From positions 3,038,001-3,102,000 of the forward strand of contig QUOL01000001.1 of NCBI GenBank assembly GCA_009761415.1: a stretch of 64,000 nucleotides of DNA. The letters run 5' to 3'. The stretch is from Sarcomyxa edulis. Lineage: Eukaryota; Basidiomycota; Agaricomycetes; Agaricales; Mycenaceae. Below the pieces are notes generated by a model that did no database searches, was not told the DNA's origin, and was given only the letters and a program-made list of their open reading frames with translations. This document shows positions 34,033 to 45,402 of the stretch, one piece after another; within the stretch, counting starts at the first letter, position 1, and each line of letters opens with the position of its first letter. The translations under genes were made by a program, and so were the position numbers.

Positions 34033-35558
34033 TTATGCGGCGGTGAACTGGATGATGTTGGCATGGTCAGAGACACGTCACCAACGGTGCTCGACGCAAA
34101 GAGAGAGGGACTCACGTAGACAGCATCGTCCAAGGAACCGTGCTGAGCGATGGGGACGATGAGAGGTTGGTGGTTAGCAGCGGTGTTGATCGAAGAAAGC
34201 TTGTACACTCCAGCGGGTAACCCTTTGGCGACATCAGCAGTGAGGACACCGTTGACGGCAGCAGCGTTGAGACCCTTGAAGAAGGCAAAGACGTTGGGGT
34301 TGTTGGGCGTGGTCTGGGTGATAGAGCTGAGCTTCTCAACGACGACGTGGGAGTGACCGATGATCTGTCCAGCCGCATTCAATTGCTGAGGTGCGGCGAA
34401 GTAGTTGGCGTTGGCGTTCACGAAAGCACCGGTTTGCATGTTGTTGATGGCCATGCTGATGGTGAAATCTGTAGACAGGTGTATGGTAAGTATTCATATT
34501 CGTTACTAAATTGAAACCACGTGTATACGTACCTTGGTTGGCTGGGATCGTGCTGTTGTTAACGGGGAACGTGAACTTGGAAGTGGGCATTGCTGTGACT
34601 GCGGGAATGTTTCCAATGGGAGCCGGGTTGCAACTGAAGTGACAGCGTAGGTAAGCAACACCATACACTGAAGACAAAAGTGAAAAGTACGAACGAGCCG
34701 GTAAGAATTTGCTTTCCGTTAGTGATGATCTTCCCAGCGCAGAAATTGATGAAGTTGTTCGTGGATGTAAGCGAGGGGACTTGGCCTGCTTCTGCAATAG
34801 CCTGACCATCGTTTGCGAATGCAGGAGCGATCAGAGCTGGGTCAAGAGTAAGGGACGTCTGCAGGTCACTCGAGTTTGCTGCTGTGTTGCCTGCTGCTAC
34901 TCCAGATGCGGAGTTATCAACAGCTGCTGCGCTGGGGGCAGCAGCAGCGGCACTACTGACTGACGCCGAGGCCGCTGTGGAAGACACTACCACAGGGGAA
35001 GCTGCCGCCGATGTTACTGCCGCGGGCGGGGCCACTGCTGCTACCGACGATGCTGCTGCAGGAGGTGCCGCCGCCGCAGGGGGAGCTGCAGCCGCACTTT
35101 GTGCACCAGTAGCAGCAATACGGGCTGCGAGGTCAGCAGGCGTAGTGCACGCGATGACTGTCCCAGGTCCACTGGTAATGGGCAGTGCAGCGCAACTGAA
35201 GTAGAGAAATGTTAGCGTGAGGTTCATATACAATGAATATATTGATAGACGTACGTTGTTCCGGGTGCACAAGACTGAGAGACAAGCTTACCACCGACGC
35301 ACTGTGCGAATTTACTACCAACGCAGGAGTTCTGGGTAGTGCAGGCATCTCCGTCCTTGGCGGTCAAGAATTGGTTACTGCAAATTTAGACGCGGAAATC
35401 AGTACTTCTGAATCATGAAACATGATTCGCGATGAGACTGACTTCAAAGCAATAGCAGCTTGACCGTTCTGAAGATCAAAAGCAGCACGACGGGTGGGGG
35501 TAAGTCGAGCGGAGACAGCAAGTCCGAAAGCGAGAGGGACGAATAGAGAGTACTTCAT
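34033..35558 (-). CDS. Secreted alanine-rich protein, paralogue 2, with a Cys-rich N-terminal module
   Basis: Six exons, 35443-35558, 35255-35377, 34695-35195, 34533-34633, 34116-34468 and a 15-nt last exon 34033-34047, give 402 residues. A signal peptide (MKYSLFVPLAFGLAVSA) is followed by a module of about 70 residues with six Cys: KDGDACTTQNSC, FAQCVGG, SQSCAPGTTC and VIACTTPADL. The spacing and the CAPGTTC phrase resemble fungal CBM19-type chitin-binding domains. An Ala/Ser/Pro linker then leads to the shared core (LTLDPALIAPAFANDGQ to HGSLDDAVY). Unlike its paralogues it has no Ala/Lys tail and stops at FTAA. The module gain and tail loss suggest exon-level reshuffling. A cell-wall or chitin association is inferred, not shown. 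Confidence 0.85.
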
Positions 35559-36139
35559 GGTGTCGGAGGTGGCGAGGAGTGAGTGTACAGTCGAAAGAAC
35601 GTGTGGTTAGATGGACAAAGGAAAACGACACCAGGTCAAGAAACTGAAAGACTTGGAAATGACGACTCGCGGAGCCTTTGGGATGCCAAAAAAAGGGATT
35701 TTGGGAGAAAGAGAATGGAGAACGGTGCCAGAGATGGCATTGGACTTTATACCAATCATTAGGTTGCATCTGTCTGCAGCGCCTTGGATTAGGAGTTCCT
35801 GGGTTTGATCCTTGTGCAATTGCGAACATCATGGTACGAAACAGATAGCCACGCGACGCGCCCGCCGATTGATGGCTTGTCCTTTTTTGGCCGTCCACTC
35901 ATCTTCGAGCCGTTTCCCCTTCTTCGAGTTCGGTAGATCCAGGACTATACTTTTCTTGTAATCTACACTCTTGAAAGACTATGTATTTCACGACGGGATA
36001 TGGCTCTTCGGACAGACTCAAAAATCCCAGGTTTGAAACAACTCGTCAATCGAGCACAACACACGGATGACCACGGGCCTTTATCTGATCCGGTTCTCAA
36101 CTTTCTCCATACTTGCTCTCAACCAGCGCTCCACAGAAA
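35559..36139. promoter_or_regulatory. Divergent promoter region, alanine-rich paralogue 2 / HAD phosphatase
   Basis: About 580 bases between two divergently read genes. Apart from the TATA element noted separately, no coding or RNA feature is supported. Confidence 0.4.
35746..35751 (-). promoter_or_regulatory. TATA box of alanine-rich paralogue 2
   Basis: Reads TATAAA on the minus strand, about 190 bases upstream of the ATG at 35558, in line with the elements of the two other paralogues. Confidence 0.4.
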
Positions 36140-37499
36140 ATGACTCTCAAGACCATTACCGTGGATGCGGTATGTATATTGGATCTAGTCGCTACAGTGC
36201 GCACTAACTCTTTGACGACCTTGCAAAACAGATCCTCTTCGATATGGACGGGTGAGTTTCAAGCCAATGCCCTTTGAGCATCACTCGGCTTGCCGACCGG
36301 CCATGCGTATCCCACCGCATCATCTCCATTCACCCATCATCCATCATTGGCTTTGAATTCGAGGGACGGTGAACCGAATTGACGGGTTTGCTGATTCCGT
36401 AATCTCTCAGGACTCTCATCGATTCTACTCCAGGAGTGCTCAAGGCCTGGGAGACATTCAGTAGAGACTATTCTCTAGGTGACCCCGCAGTTGTTGCTCA
36501 TGAGACCCATGGTCGACGGCTCTATGATACGTTGAAAGAACGGTGTCGTATCGAAGATGAAGTCAAGCTGCAGGTCTGCATAGCCTCAGTCCCCATGGAC
36601 CAATAATCTCACGTTGTTTTCGTACCAGGCAGAAGTCGACCGGTTTGAGGAAGAGGTCATACAAGGGGGCCCAATCGCACTACCCGGCGTTGTCGCTTTA
36701 ATCGCGCAGGTTAGCAAATCAATAGACTCAAATCGCCGCTAATTCAGTATCTTTCTCTCTTCTATACGCACAGCTTTCTGCTCACCCCGTCGTAGGATGG
36801 ACTATTGTAACTTCGGGTAAGTTTGTATGGTATCTTTGCTACGCGAATCCTTCATTGACGATACCGCGCTTGGTCCATCCCGAACATTTTTTATTGCTTC
36901 TTCGTGACCCTCAGCGACGAACAGATATGCCCCTCGTGCTCTCCAGAGATGCGGTGTTCCCCTTCCCCCGCAGGGATTCATCACATCAAACGACGTATCT
37001 CACGGAAAACCACACCCCGCGCCGTACTTGGCCGGTGCCCAAATCTGTGGGGTTGATCCAACGAAATGTACGTGTGTGTACGCGTTGTTTCCTTTCCACC
37101 GTGCTGTGACCGTGTCCATTGGGCTTGCGATGAACTAAGTCAACCTCTCACTGACATATCTTGTTCATTAGGCTTGGTCTATATGCATCCATTCTTCGAC
37201 TCTTCTTTTCAGTACTGATCTTCATACCCCAGGTTGTCGAGGACGCGCCCTCTGGACTTAAATCAGGGCGTGCCGCCGGTGCACGAACACTTGCGGTTTG
37301 CACGTCGATGTCTTTACAACACATATTAGACTCTGGTGCAGACCCGCATCATATCGTCACTGACCTCACAAAGTATGTTTCAGCTTGATCGTTCGGCGAT
37401 ACCCAGACTGACGGGCGAGATGGAAAACATCACAGAGTGTCTGTCAAACTTCTTGAAGATGGGAAAATTCACGTCACTATAGACGAGTCAATGGATTAG
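36140..37499 (+). CDS. HAD-superfamily phosphatase (glycerol-3-phosphatase / DOG-like)
   Basis: Small-molecule phosphatase of the haloacid dehalogenase family. Nine exons: 36140-36169, 36232-36251, 36411-36573, 36629-36709, 36774-36816, 36915-37067, 37172-37176, 37233-37372, 37436-37499 (232 residues). Motif I is ILFDMDGTLIDST, where the first Asp is the nucleophile. Motif II is VTS, motif III Lys lies in the HGKPHPAPYL segment and motif IV is VVEDAPSG. The family phrase KCLVVEDAPSG is obtained only if a 5-nt exon (GCTTG, 37172-37176) is included. Its flanks are ATTAG acceptor and GTCTAT donor. Length fits the yeast GPP/DOG enzymes, which dephosphorylate glycerol-3-phosphate or 2-deoxyglucose-6-phosphate; the substrate here is unknown. 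It sits inside the alanine-rich gene cluster without obvious functional link. Confidence 0.88.
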
Positions 37500-38423
37500 G
37501 ACCGCAGTATCCGCATGTAGAAACTTGCATAGAGGACACAAGACGAGGGACCGTCTGGGACCGTCAAGAAAACGACAAGCGAGACTCTATTTTTATCATC
37601 ACGACACTAACAATAGATATTTTGATACCTTGTACATTTTGGTCATGAAGTTGGAAATGGCAAGTTCCTTGATTCGCATTCATTGGTGCTACTTTCTGAT
37701 CACATCAAAGTATCATATCCCTCTGCTCGCCGTGTAAACGAACTTAATCACTGCTAACACCTCTTATTTCTCAGCTTCGATGAGCAGTTTCTGCGGTCTA
37801 CTGGCTTGGCGAGGTGATTTTGACTATTGCTATGTTCCAAGTAACTAATAATCACGAAAGGTTCATCAGCACCCGAACCATCTTTCCGACCGAGGTATTT
37901 GCACTGCCGTTTGATGGTCCCCGTTGACCTAACAATGACCATTCACCCGGAGATAACCCTCGGCCAGTAAGAACAGCATCCTGCTACCAGTTGTCCGGAT
38001 AACCAAACTAGCAATCGGCACGAAGCCATTCTCCATCACCGGGACTTGAGGAGAGCAAGTCTATTATCCCGAATCAATCCTGCATACGGAAATACATGGC
38101 TGTGCTTGACCACTCTGCGCCGAAGTCAACTCAATCACGATCTAGTGAACTGATGGTTATTAATCTCATCCCAACAACTTGACGCCCAGGGCACGCGCAC
38201 ACGTCTGGTATAAGATGTATCACCCATCTGCACTTTGCCCCACTTCGGTCCCTTCCACTTCCTCCACTCGTTCAACTTTCTGCCCCTTCTCCCTTGCACG
38301 ATCAGCGATCGTTGCTTTTAGCTGGTCTTATTTTTTTTCGTTAATCGACCCAACGACTTATTTTTTGACCTTTTTCGAAATCTAACCGCACCCCTCTTTC
38401 ATTTAAAATTACCTTCGTTCAAG
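37500..38423. other. Intergenic region upstream of alanine-rich paralogue 3
   Basis: About 920 bases. The last 200 bases are strongly pyrimidine-rich on the plus strand, as in leaders of highly expressed fungal genes. No coding frame is supported. Confidence 0.4.
38209..38214 (+). promoter_or_regulatory. TATA-like element of alanine-rich paralogue 3
   Basis: TATAAG, about 212 bases before the ATG at 38424. It corresponds in spacing to the TATA elements of the two other paralogues. Confidence 0.35.
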
Positions 38424-39886
38424 ATGAAAACTGAATTTGCTGCTTTCCTCACCGTCGCTCTCTGCCTTGTCTCGGCTTCTGCCCGTCCCGCGCCTCGCCC
38501 GGTACGACAGGTGAGTTCTTCTCGACACAAAGTCAATCATGACACTTATATATTATGTTCCAGTTCATACGCGCTACGGCTACAAATGCATCGGATATTC
38601 AATCATCTCCTACCCTGGACCCATCTGCTATTGCAACGGATTTCGCCAACGATGGCCAGGATGTCCCCGAAGCAGGCCAAGTCGCCTCTTTGACTTCGAC
38701 GAACAACTTTATCAACTTTTGCGCTTTGGGTAACCTCCAGATCACGAACGGTCTTCAGCTCGCTACCGGTTAGTGCTTGTTTGTCTGAGACCAATGATTC
38801 CCGAAACTGATTCGGGTGAAACCATTGTGTAGGATCTTGCGATCCCGTACCTATGGGTGATATTCCCGCGAACACTGCTATGCCATCATCTAAATTTGCG
38901 TTCCCTCAAAACATGGCCACTATTCCTGCCAACACTGGTGGGTGTGATACGATAATGTCGGCTCTTTGAACAATCTACTGACGAACAAGGAAATCATAGC
39001 CTTCACTATCCAGATGAACATCAACAACTTGGAGACAGGTAATGAACAGAATTGGCTCAGACATGTCTACAATTGCTGATGAACTGAACAACTAGGCAAC
39101 TTCGTGAACGCTGACGAGAACTACTTCGCTGCACCTCAGCAATTGAACACTGCGGGGCAGATTATCGGTCACTCCCACGTCGTGATTGAGGCACTCGACT
39201 CCATTACCCAGGCGACTCCTACCAACCCCGAGGTCTTTGCGTTCTTCAAAGGTCTCAATGCTGCTGCTGTCAACGGCCTCCTTACTGCCGACGTGACGAA
39301 GGGTCTACCTGCTGGAGCCTACAGGCTGTCTTCCATCAACGCAGCTGCTAACCACCAGCCGGTACTAGTACCTGTCGCTCAGCACGGTTCCTTGGATGAC
39401 GCCATCTACGTGAGCCCCATATACTATCGAGTCGTTTTTATTGTGGTTAATTGTGTATTATTCATTCAGTTCCTATGTGTTGATAACTCTACTGCAGCTG
39501 CAGCACCCCCTGCAGCAGCTGCCGCTGCAAACGCAACCGCTGCTGCTGGCGCCGCCGCAAACTCGACAGTTGCTGCTGGTGCGGCTGCGAACACAACCGC
39601 CGTCGCCGGTGGGGCTGCCAATGGAACTGCCGCTGCCACTGATGCAGCTGCCGCTGGTGCTGCCGGAGCTGTTGGTGCCGCTGCAGGTGCTGCCGCTGCC
39701 AAAGGAAACAACGCTGCTACTGCTGCTAAAGGAAAAGGTGCTGCTGGTAAATTTGCTGCCACGGGCAAGGGAGGCTTCCCTAAAGCTGGTAAAGCCGCTG
39801 CACCCAAGGGCAAAGGCAGAGGCAGAGTACGTTGACTTTTCAATGTTTGCCGAGCTCGAGTGTTGACTTTCTGTTTCCAGGCATGA
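38424..39886 (+). CDS. Secreted alanine-rich protein, paralogue 3
   Basis: Seven exons: 38424-38510, 38564-38768, 38833-38937, 39000-39038, 39096-39409, 39470-39826, 39881-39886 (370 residues). Without the last intron the frame ends at 39835 instead. A signal peptide (MKTEFAAFLTVALCLVSASA) leads almost directly into the shared core (DIQSSPTLDPSAIATDFAND to HGSLDDAIY), so the N-terminal low-complexity arm is missing. After the core comes the longest tail of the three: about 110 residues of Ala with Asn-Xaa-Thr/Ser units (NATAAAGAAANST and so on), offering N-glycosylation sites, then a basic GKGAAGKFAATGKGG end. The core is split by the same intron phases as in the two minus-strand copies, so the three are duplicates with one inversion. 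Confidence 0.85.
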
Positions 39887-40266
39887 GCACTTACACTCTT
39901 TTTATGATGGCATGAAATTCACGCCGCGACGCAGATGAAGTTTAGATTCCCCCAGCATTAATTATTTATTCTTCCGTAGGTTATTTTCCCGAGGGCTGTG
40001 ATTTAGATTACTGTGTATTACAATTATCGCTGAATGCATGAACGAGTTGGATGGGATCTAGAGGTTCTGTCGCGTAAGTAACTATTGAACTGCTCAGATA
40101 CTTGTCTGAGCCTTCCAAGATTCCACATTCACGATCAAGACTCAGATTCTCATGGGAAGGTCGATGCAATCTAGGAAGCGCAAAACAAAAATGGGTTGAT
40201 AGATCAAAACATGTGAAGACTCATTGATTTTTCGTACATATCCTCTGGAGAGATTCACGTCGACGT
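39887..40266. other. Convergent 3' flanks
   Basis: About 380 bases between alanine-rich paralogue 3 (plus) and the p23 gene (minus), which face each other. Nothing else is recognised. Confidence 0.4.
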
Positions 40267-41262
40267 CTATTTGGGGGGCTCAGCCTCTTCGAGAGGGGGA
40301 GGACCGTCGTCATCCGAGTCATCGCCTCCCTCGTCCTCCTCATCGTCGTCGAAGGATGGCTGGCCTGACCCGCCGGCTCCTCCCATGCCTCCCATGCCTC
40401 CCATGCCTCCCATACCTCCCATGCCGCCCATGGAAGCCATCATCTGTGATGCGGATCAGAAGGGTTAGAAAAGGTGTAAATGGAAGATGAGGGAGGTGAT
40501 GTGACGGGCAAAAGAAGATGAGTCGTACCTTTTCGAGATCCATGCCTCCAGGTCCTCCCATGCCGCCCATACCTCCCATACCTCCCATTCCACCCATTCC
40601 ACCCATGCCACCCATGCCTGGGGGCATTCCTCCGGGACCCATATCATCATCCTCAAGGACTTTATCGTCGCCACCATCCTGTTCATCTTCGTCTACCCAT
40701 TTGCTGAAATCAGTCTTGACAAACGAAGTCTTGATCTTTTCCTTGGTGAGACGAGGCCAGTACTCGGCTTTCTTCTCCTTTTTGCGGAGCTCAAGGTATA
40801 GATGGCGAGTGCTCAATCGTTTTGTAGATGCCTGCGAAGCAAGAACAATTTTTCACCGTTGTTAAAAACGGTCTTGCGCAGTTACGTTGTAATGAGACTG
40901 ACCTCCGGAACAACCTCATCGAAGAATTCAAGGTTGAAAGCATAGTCTCGCTCTGCGATACCCTTTGCAGAACTAGATAATGAAAATGAGCATATCAATA
41001 TTGCGAGTTTCACAGCACGAAAAAACACGTACCTTCCAGTCTTAGCTTTGAACGAGATAGAAGTGGGTGTAAGGGTATATTCGAGAGTGCTTTCTTGGAT
41101 ATCAGGGAGGTTGACGGTCACTAGAAGAACATTCTGATGATCGGAGGAAAGCGCGTCAGAGTGTAATCGCGCGACATCTATGGGAGATGGGGACAATGCT
41201 ACCTTTGTTTCGTCAGTTTCGGAACTTCGTTGAGCCCACAGGACTTCAGGATGGATTGACAT
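40267..41262 (-). CDS. SBA1: Hsp90 co-chaperone p23/Sba1
   Basis: Binds ATP-bound Hsp90 and slows its ATPase during client maturation. Five exons: 41203-41262, 41033-41133, 40903-40972, 40529-40831, 40267-40443 (236 residues). The CS domain covers residues 4 to about 110: HPEVLWAQRSS, LLVTVNLPDIQ, ISFKAKTGSSAKG, YAFNLEFFDEVVPE, then YWPRLTKEK and VKTDFSKWVDEDEQ. The first intron (41134-41202) is 69 nt, stop-free and in frame. It must be removed because TDETK joined to NVLLVTVNL matches the family. The C-terminal third is an MGG/GGM repeat followed by an acidic tail (DDDEEDEGGDDSDDD), as in fungal Sba1 proteins, and longer than the human tail. Confidence 0.93.
40376..40627 (-). repeat. Coding Met-Gly-Gly tandem repeats in SBA1
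   Basis: Two blocks of nine-base units (plus strand CCTCCCATG and variants) lie at about 40376-40435 and 40549-40617, separated by an intron. They encode MGGMGG... runs of the p23 tail. Their near identity suggests recent slippage and possible length variation between strains. Confidence 0.8.
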
Positions 41263-41479
41263 TTCGTGATAAGTGAAGAGAGAAAGGATTGCGGGGCTGT
41301 AAAAACCTAAAAGGGTGGTTCTGGAAATTTCTGGTCCATCGAACGCGCGTTTCCGAAATTTGAATTAGGGCAGGTCAAGACGTACTTGGATCCACAGCTT
41401 TCGAGTTGGCGTCTAACAGCTTTCCTCTTGACTTTTATACCTGAGAGTTGCCTGAGAGTTACTCAAAGGTCACCTACAA
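41263..41479. promoter_or_regulatory. Bidirectional promoter, SBA1 / membrane-anchored unknown
   Basis: About 217 bases separate the SBA1 start (minus) from the earliest start of the plus-strand neighbour. A shared control region is therefore likely. Confidence 0.4.
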
Positions 41480-42343
41480 ATGTGGTTCGTGTTCTTCAAA
41501 TGTCTGGGGGTGCAAAATACTCACTTTTGCTCCAGGTGCACACGTTGGTTTTTACCGCTGTTGTTGCTCCCCTTGCCCACAGCACCACCATATTTTCTAC
41601 TGCTCTTCTTATTCTCGTTGACTTTGCACGCACGACCATGGCAAGTACTCTCTGACATGTCCAAATACGAAGACTAACATCGAGAATTTGACAGTTTCTA
41701 TTGCATTATTCTCCTGACGACCTTATTCGTATCTTCGTGCTATTGGCAGCCGTTCCCTCTCGATAGCCCACTATCTGTACCCTGGGCGGATAACATCACA
41801 ACTTTTTCGGAAGCCCTTAATTCCACCATGTCGTCCAACTACCCCAAACCATTGCCCTCGGTCATGCGTGCAGCCGACCGATGCTGGTGTGATTTTTCGT
41901 CGGGCAGTCTTTTCGAGCCCTTTAATATGTCGCGATGGGAACACGTCAGTGTTCAGAAGGTGAAGGAAGATTTAGAGACTTCAAGAAAGATGGAGGAGGC
42001 TCGTGCATTGGATGCGGCGCGTGAGATCGTCAACGACACGGCTGAGGCGACGCCCACTTCTGGTCACAGTGCTACACCACTTCCTACCGATACGCCAACG
42101 ACTCGTAGTGCTTGGGCAATACTGCGGGCCTCGGACAGTTCTACAAACGAATCTAGTGTTCGTACGGGCTCCGATCAACCTCCGCCAATCGAATCGTTCC
42201 CATCTCCACATCAGTCACCTGCGCCCAAGACGACGAGACCGCCTTACATTGATGCAAACCTCCCACTACTCCGTAAAGAATATGATCTGCGTGCTTTTGG
42301 GATGGACATGGTTATAGATTTTCGATGGTCACGAGAGACATGA
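41480..42343 (+). CDS. Unknown protein with hydrophobic N-terminus
   Basis: The 3' exon is well supported. It is open from the acceptor TTTGACAG at 41692 to TGA/stop at 42341-42343 and reads FYCIILLTTLFVSSCYW, then WADNITTFSEALN, RAADRCWCDFSSG and a charged helix (SVQKVKEDLETSRKMEEARA), ending in a Ser/Thr/Pro-rich part and a WSRET terminus. The canonical branch site GACTAAC lies before the acceptor. The 5' exon is less clear: an ATG at 41480 begins a very hydrophobic frame (FLPLLLLPLP), and a donor at about 41619 would keep frame, giving a 73-nt intron. A shorter protein starting at 41828 is possible. It looks like a single-pass membrane or secreted protein; no family is recognised. Confidence 0.5.
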
Positions 42344-42639
42344 TACACTAAGGGTGTAAGTACGTTTCGAGTCGGAAACATTGTATTTATTCTACTACCA
42401 AGCTATTGTATTCTTACGCATTATCAATACCATTAATCACATCTATACCCCAGTGAAGAGAGAAAAAATAAAATGAGATATGTCGCTGACCTTGAAATAG
42501 AGGCACGCGCGCCAAACCGGGGACTGGCAACGCCTCTTGAGTTTTCTGTTTCCGTGAATTGGCTCGTTCGCTCTTCTGGCTCCGTAACATTCTCTCCGTC
42601 CCCTTCCATCTGGAGGCTTTCCAAGCTTGACTCTTCCAA

Positions 42640-45402
42640 ATGTCCTCCGATGGCCAGAATCGATCTTCTGGCGAGAAGAAGCGGAATGGCCTCAAAGCAG
42701 TTTTGGAACCCCTCGTAACAGACTCTTCTTCCTCTGGACCAAGTAAACTCGAACTCGTGCACAAGACTCTTATGGCGCCGTTCATGAGCAGAAAAACGGA
42801 TTCTACTCGGATATTATCAGACTGTACGCGATCGTTCATCTCTTCTAATCTATACTAATCTGCATACTTCATTCTAATGTTACCGGCTACTTCTCGCCAT
42901 TCACAGTAGCACCCGTCATTATGACCCCGAGGATGATGGGTTCGGCTGCTACAATATCCTCAAGACCACGCGAATCTCTGGGAAATTCTAAAATGTCAAG
43001 TTCCCGGATGGACTTTGCCACTATCGGTCGGGCCCCACTTCGGCTTGGTCTTGGGTCCCGTAGGATCACTTCACGCGACTTACAGATAGTAGAAGCTACA
43101 GAGGAGTTGCTGGAAGCTGATGTACCAGAACCGGAGGGCGTGGCGTCGAATGTGAGTCTTCTGAGGGGCTTCAATGCGACGATCCCGAGTGCAGAGAAAA
43201 GTCGGTCTAGGAGGAGACAGATGCGGAACGTGGACACCCCACGGCTTGGACTCAAGCAGCTAGGTATGAGTGCGAGAGGTATTATGGCTGAGGAGGAGGA
43301 TCATGAAGGGCAGAGTGTTGCTAGCGAGGACGATGTGGTGGTTGTGGGGCGGCCAGAGGTAGGACAGAATAAAATCAAGGGGAAGAGGAAAGGGCGAGAG
43401 AGTCTGAGCGCAGCCAAAACTCTCGGGAAAGAGGAACTGTCCCGACAAACTAATGAGATTCTGAGAGACAAGGAGAATCTACATGTTCGAAGGGTATGTG
43501 ATATCGTTTTGTTTCCAAGCTCCTATGCTCATTTCACCCTTTCAGAGTCTCATTCATAGTGAAATCACTGAAATAACGAATAAAATAGAAGCCCTGGATA
43601 CTATTCGGGAAAAACTGGAGCAGGACCTTCTGAAGTTACAAGAGGATGAACTCGAACTTGACGATGAGCGTATGTCTGCACCTACACATACCCTACGTTC
43701 AAGTTTAATATTGCCTTTTAGTGGAGGGCGTCAGAGAACGACTGGAATTCGAGGAGTCAACAAATCGAACACCAAACTCTGTAGCCCAGGCACCCGTTCA
43801 CTTGCCACACAGCTCTCGTCGACGAAAAGGTAAGCGCGCGTTGCACGTCAACCTGATCCTTCGTTTTTTCTCTAATCTTAACGTGCTCGAATCAGGTCCA
43901 GCATTTCTACCTTCAGAACACGACGAACTTCCGCCCGGGGTCGCATTCATGGTAAATTTCGAAGCCACTTTCCATCAATCGCGTTTAAGACTAACGGGAA
44001 ACCTTTTCCATAACGATGCATAGACACTTGAAGGGCATTCTGCACCAATATCCGCTTTGGACTTCTCCGAGCCTTATGGTACACTTGTCAGCGCTTCACA
44101 AGACGATTCGCAACCACGCGTTTGGGATCTGTTCACAGGAACAGAGATTGGTCGATTGCCAGGACATAGAGGGATGGTTAAGTGTATTCAGGTAGAGGAT
44201 CATGTGTGTTTGACTGGTGGAGAGGACGGTAACGTGAGGTTGTGGGATCTTAGACGGGTTGAGGAGGATGATGGGTGGGGAGGGGAAGGGGAGATAGTGA
44301 GTTTGAGTGATGTGGCTGAGGAGGATGAGGAGAGGACGGATGACGGTGAGCTCGGGTCTGCTCCGAATGGTATCAGATCCAGTAAGGAAAGTATTCCTGA
44401 ACGGGACGGGCCCTGTGTGAGGATCCTGGAAGGACACAGTAAAGCAGTCACTGCGTTGTACTTTGAAGATAATTGTCTGGTACGTCCACTTCCAGGTATT
44501 GTGGTGATATATAACTGTGGCTTACCGTGTATTCCTTCTAGGTTACAGGCGCATCGGATAAGACACTGCGTCAGTGGGATCTCACGACGGGTCAATGTGT
44601 CATGACGATGGATATCCTATGGGCAATCTCCCATCCACCAGCTACCGCTCCAGGAGGTGCCCTCCCTAGTCATCTGATCCCTGGTGCTGCCGCAGCGGCC
44701 GGAACGTTCGCAGTGCCAACGCCGCCTTACGCGGATGGTAGTTGGAATATGTACGAAGATTTCGTAGGTGGCGTACAGTTCTGGGGATACGGACTTGTCA
44801 GTGGTAGCGGTGATGGTGCGGTCAGGATGTGGGATAGTAAGTTGTCAAGCTACTCATTTCTGGTTCATTGGAGCTTATTGATCTTCTTTGTGTATAGTGC
44901 GGACTGGACAGGCACATCGGACATTACTAGGACATACTGGTCCAGTCACTTGTTTGCAGTTTGACGAACTTCATATCGCTAGTGGCAGTCTCGATAAATC
45001 TCTTCGGGTTCGTGACACTGTTCTAGGTGCTATTGAGCGGGTTGATTCGTTTTGACTGAACTCTTCAAATCCATAGATATGGGATCTCCGAACGGGCAGT
45101 AGCTTCGAGACACTCAAGTTCGACCATGCCGTCACAGCATTGCAATTCGACACCAGGAAAATAGTTTCCGCTACGGGCGAGAACGGCGTCAAGGTATGGT
45201 GTCCCCTCTACACCCACATCCAGGACTCCAGGATTTCTCAATTTATTCATGTTTTCTTTTCCAGATCTATAACCGTACCAGCATGCAACACTCAACACTC
45301 CTCACTAACGGGCACACAAAGCCAGTAGAAAGGCTTCGATACATGGATAGATACATGGTATCCGGTGGACGCGACTCCACAATAAAAATATGGTCATTAT
45401 AG
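42640..45402 (+). CDS. MDV1: Mitochondrial division WD40 adaptor (Mdv1/Caf4-like)
   Basis: Adaptor that links Fis1 on the mitochondrial outer membrane to the fission dynamin Dnm1. Ten exons: 42640-42823, 42907-43493, 43546-43669, 43722-43829, 43896-43951, 44024-44479, 44542-44836, 44898-45007, 45077-45193, 45265-45402 (724 residues). The order of parts fits: a disordered N-terminal extension, a coiled coil ([20 protein letters not shown] and following), then WD40 repeats from about residue 350. The repeats show [114 protein letters not shown] and [13 protein letters not shown]. An acidic insert of about 60 residues lies in the second blade. Confidence 0.9.

Noticed and set aside
34884..35204. 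Alanine-rich plus-strand frame over paralogue 2
   Set aside because: GCN repeats read as Ala on one strand and as Ala/Ser/Gly-type codons on others. The minus-strand model has a signal peptide, splice sites and homology.
39466..39843. Alanine-rich minus-strand frame opposite paralogue 3
   Set aside because: A shadow of the Ala-rich tail of the plus-strand gene.
41386..41655. Plus-strand frame beginning MDPQLSSWRL
   Set aside because: It overlaps the preferred hydrophobic start frame at 41480 and cannot be joined in phase to the well-supported downstream exon.
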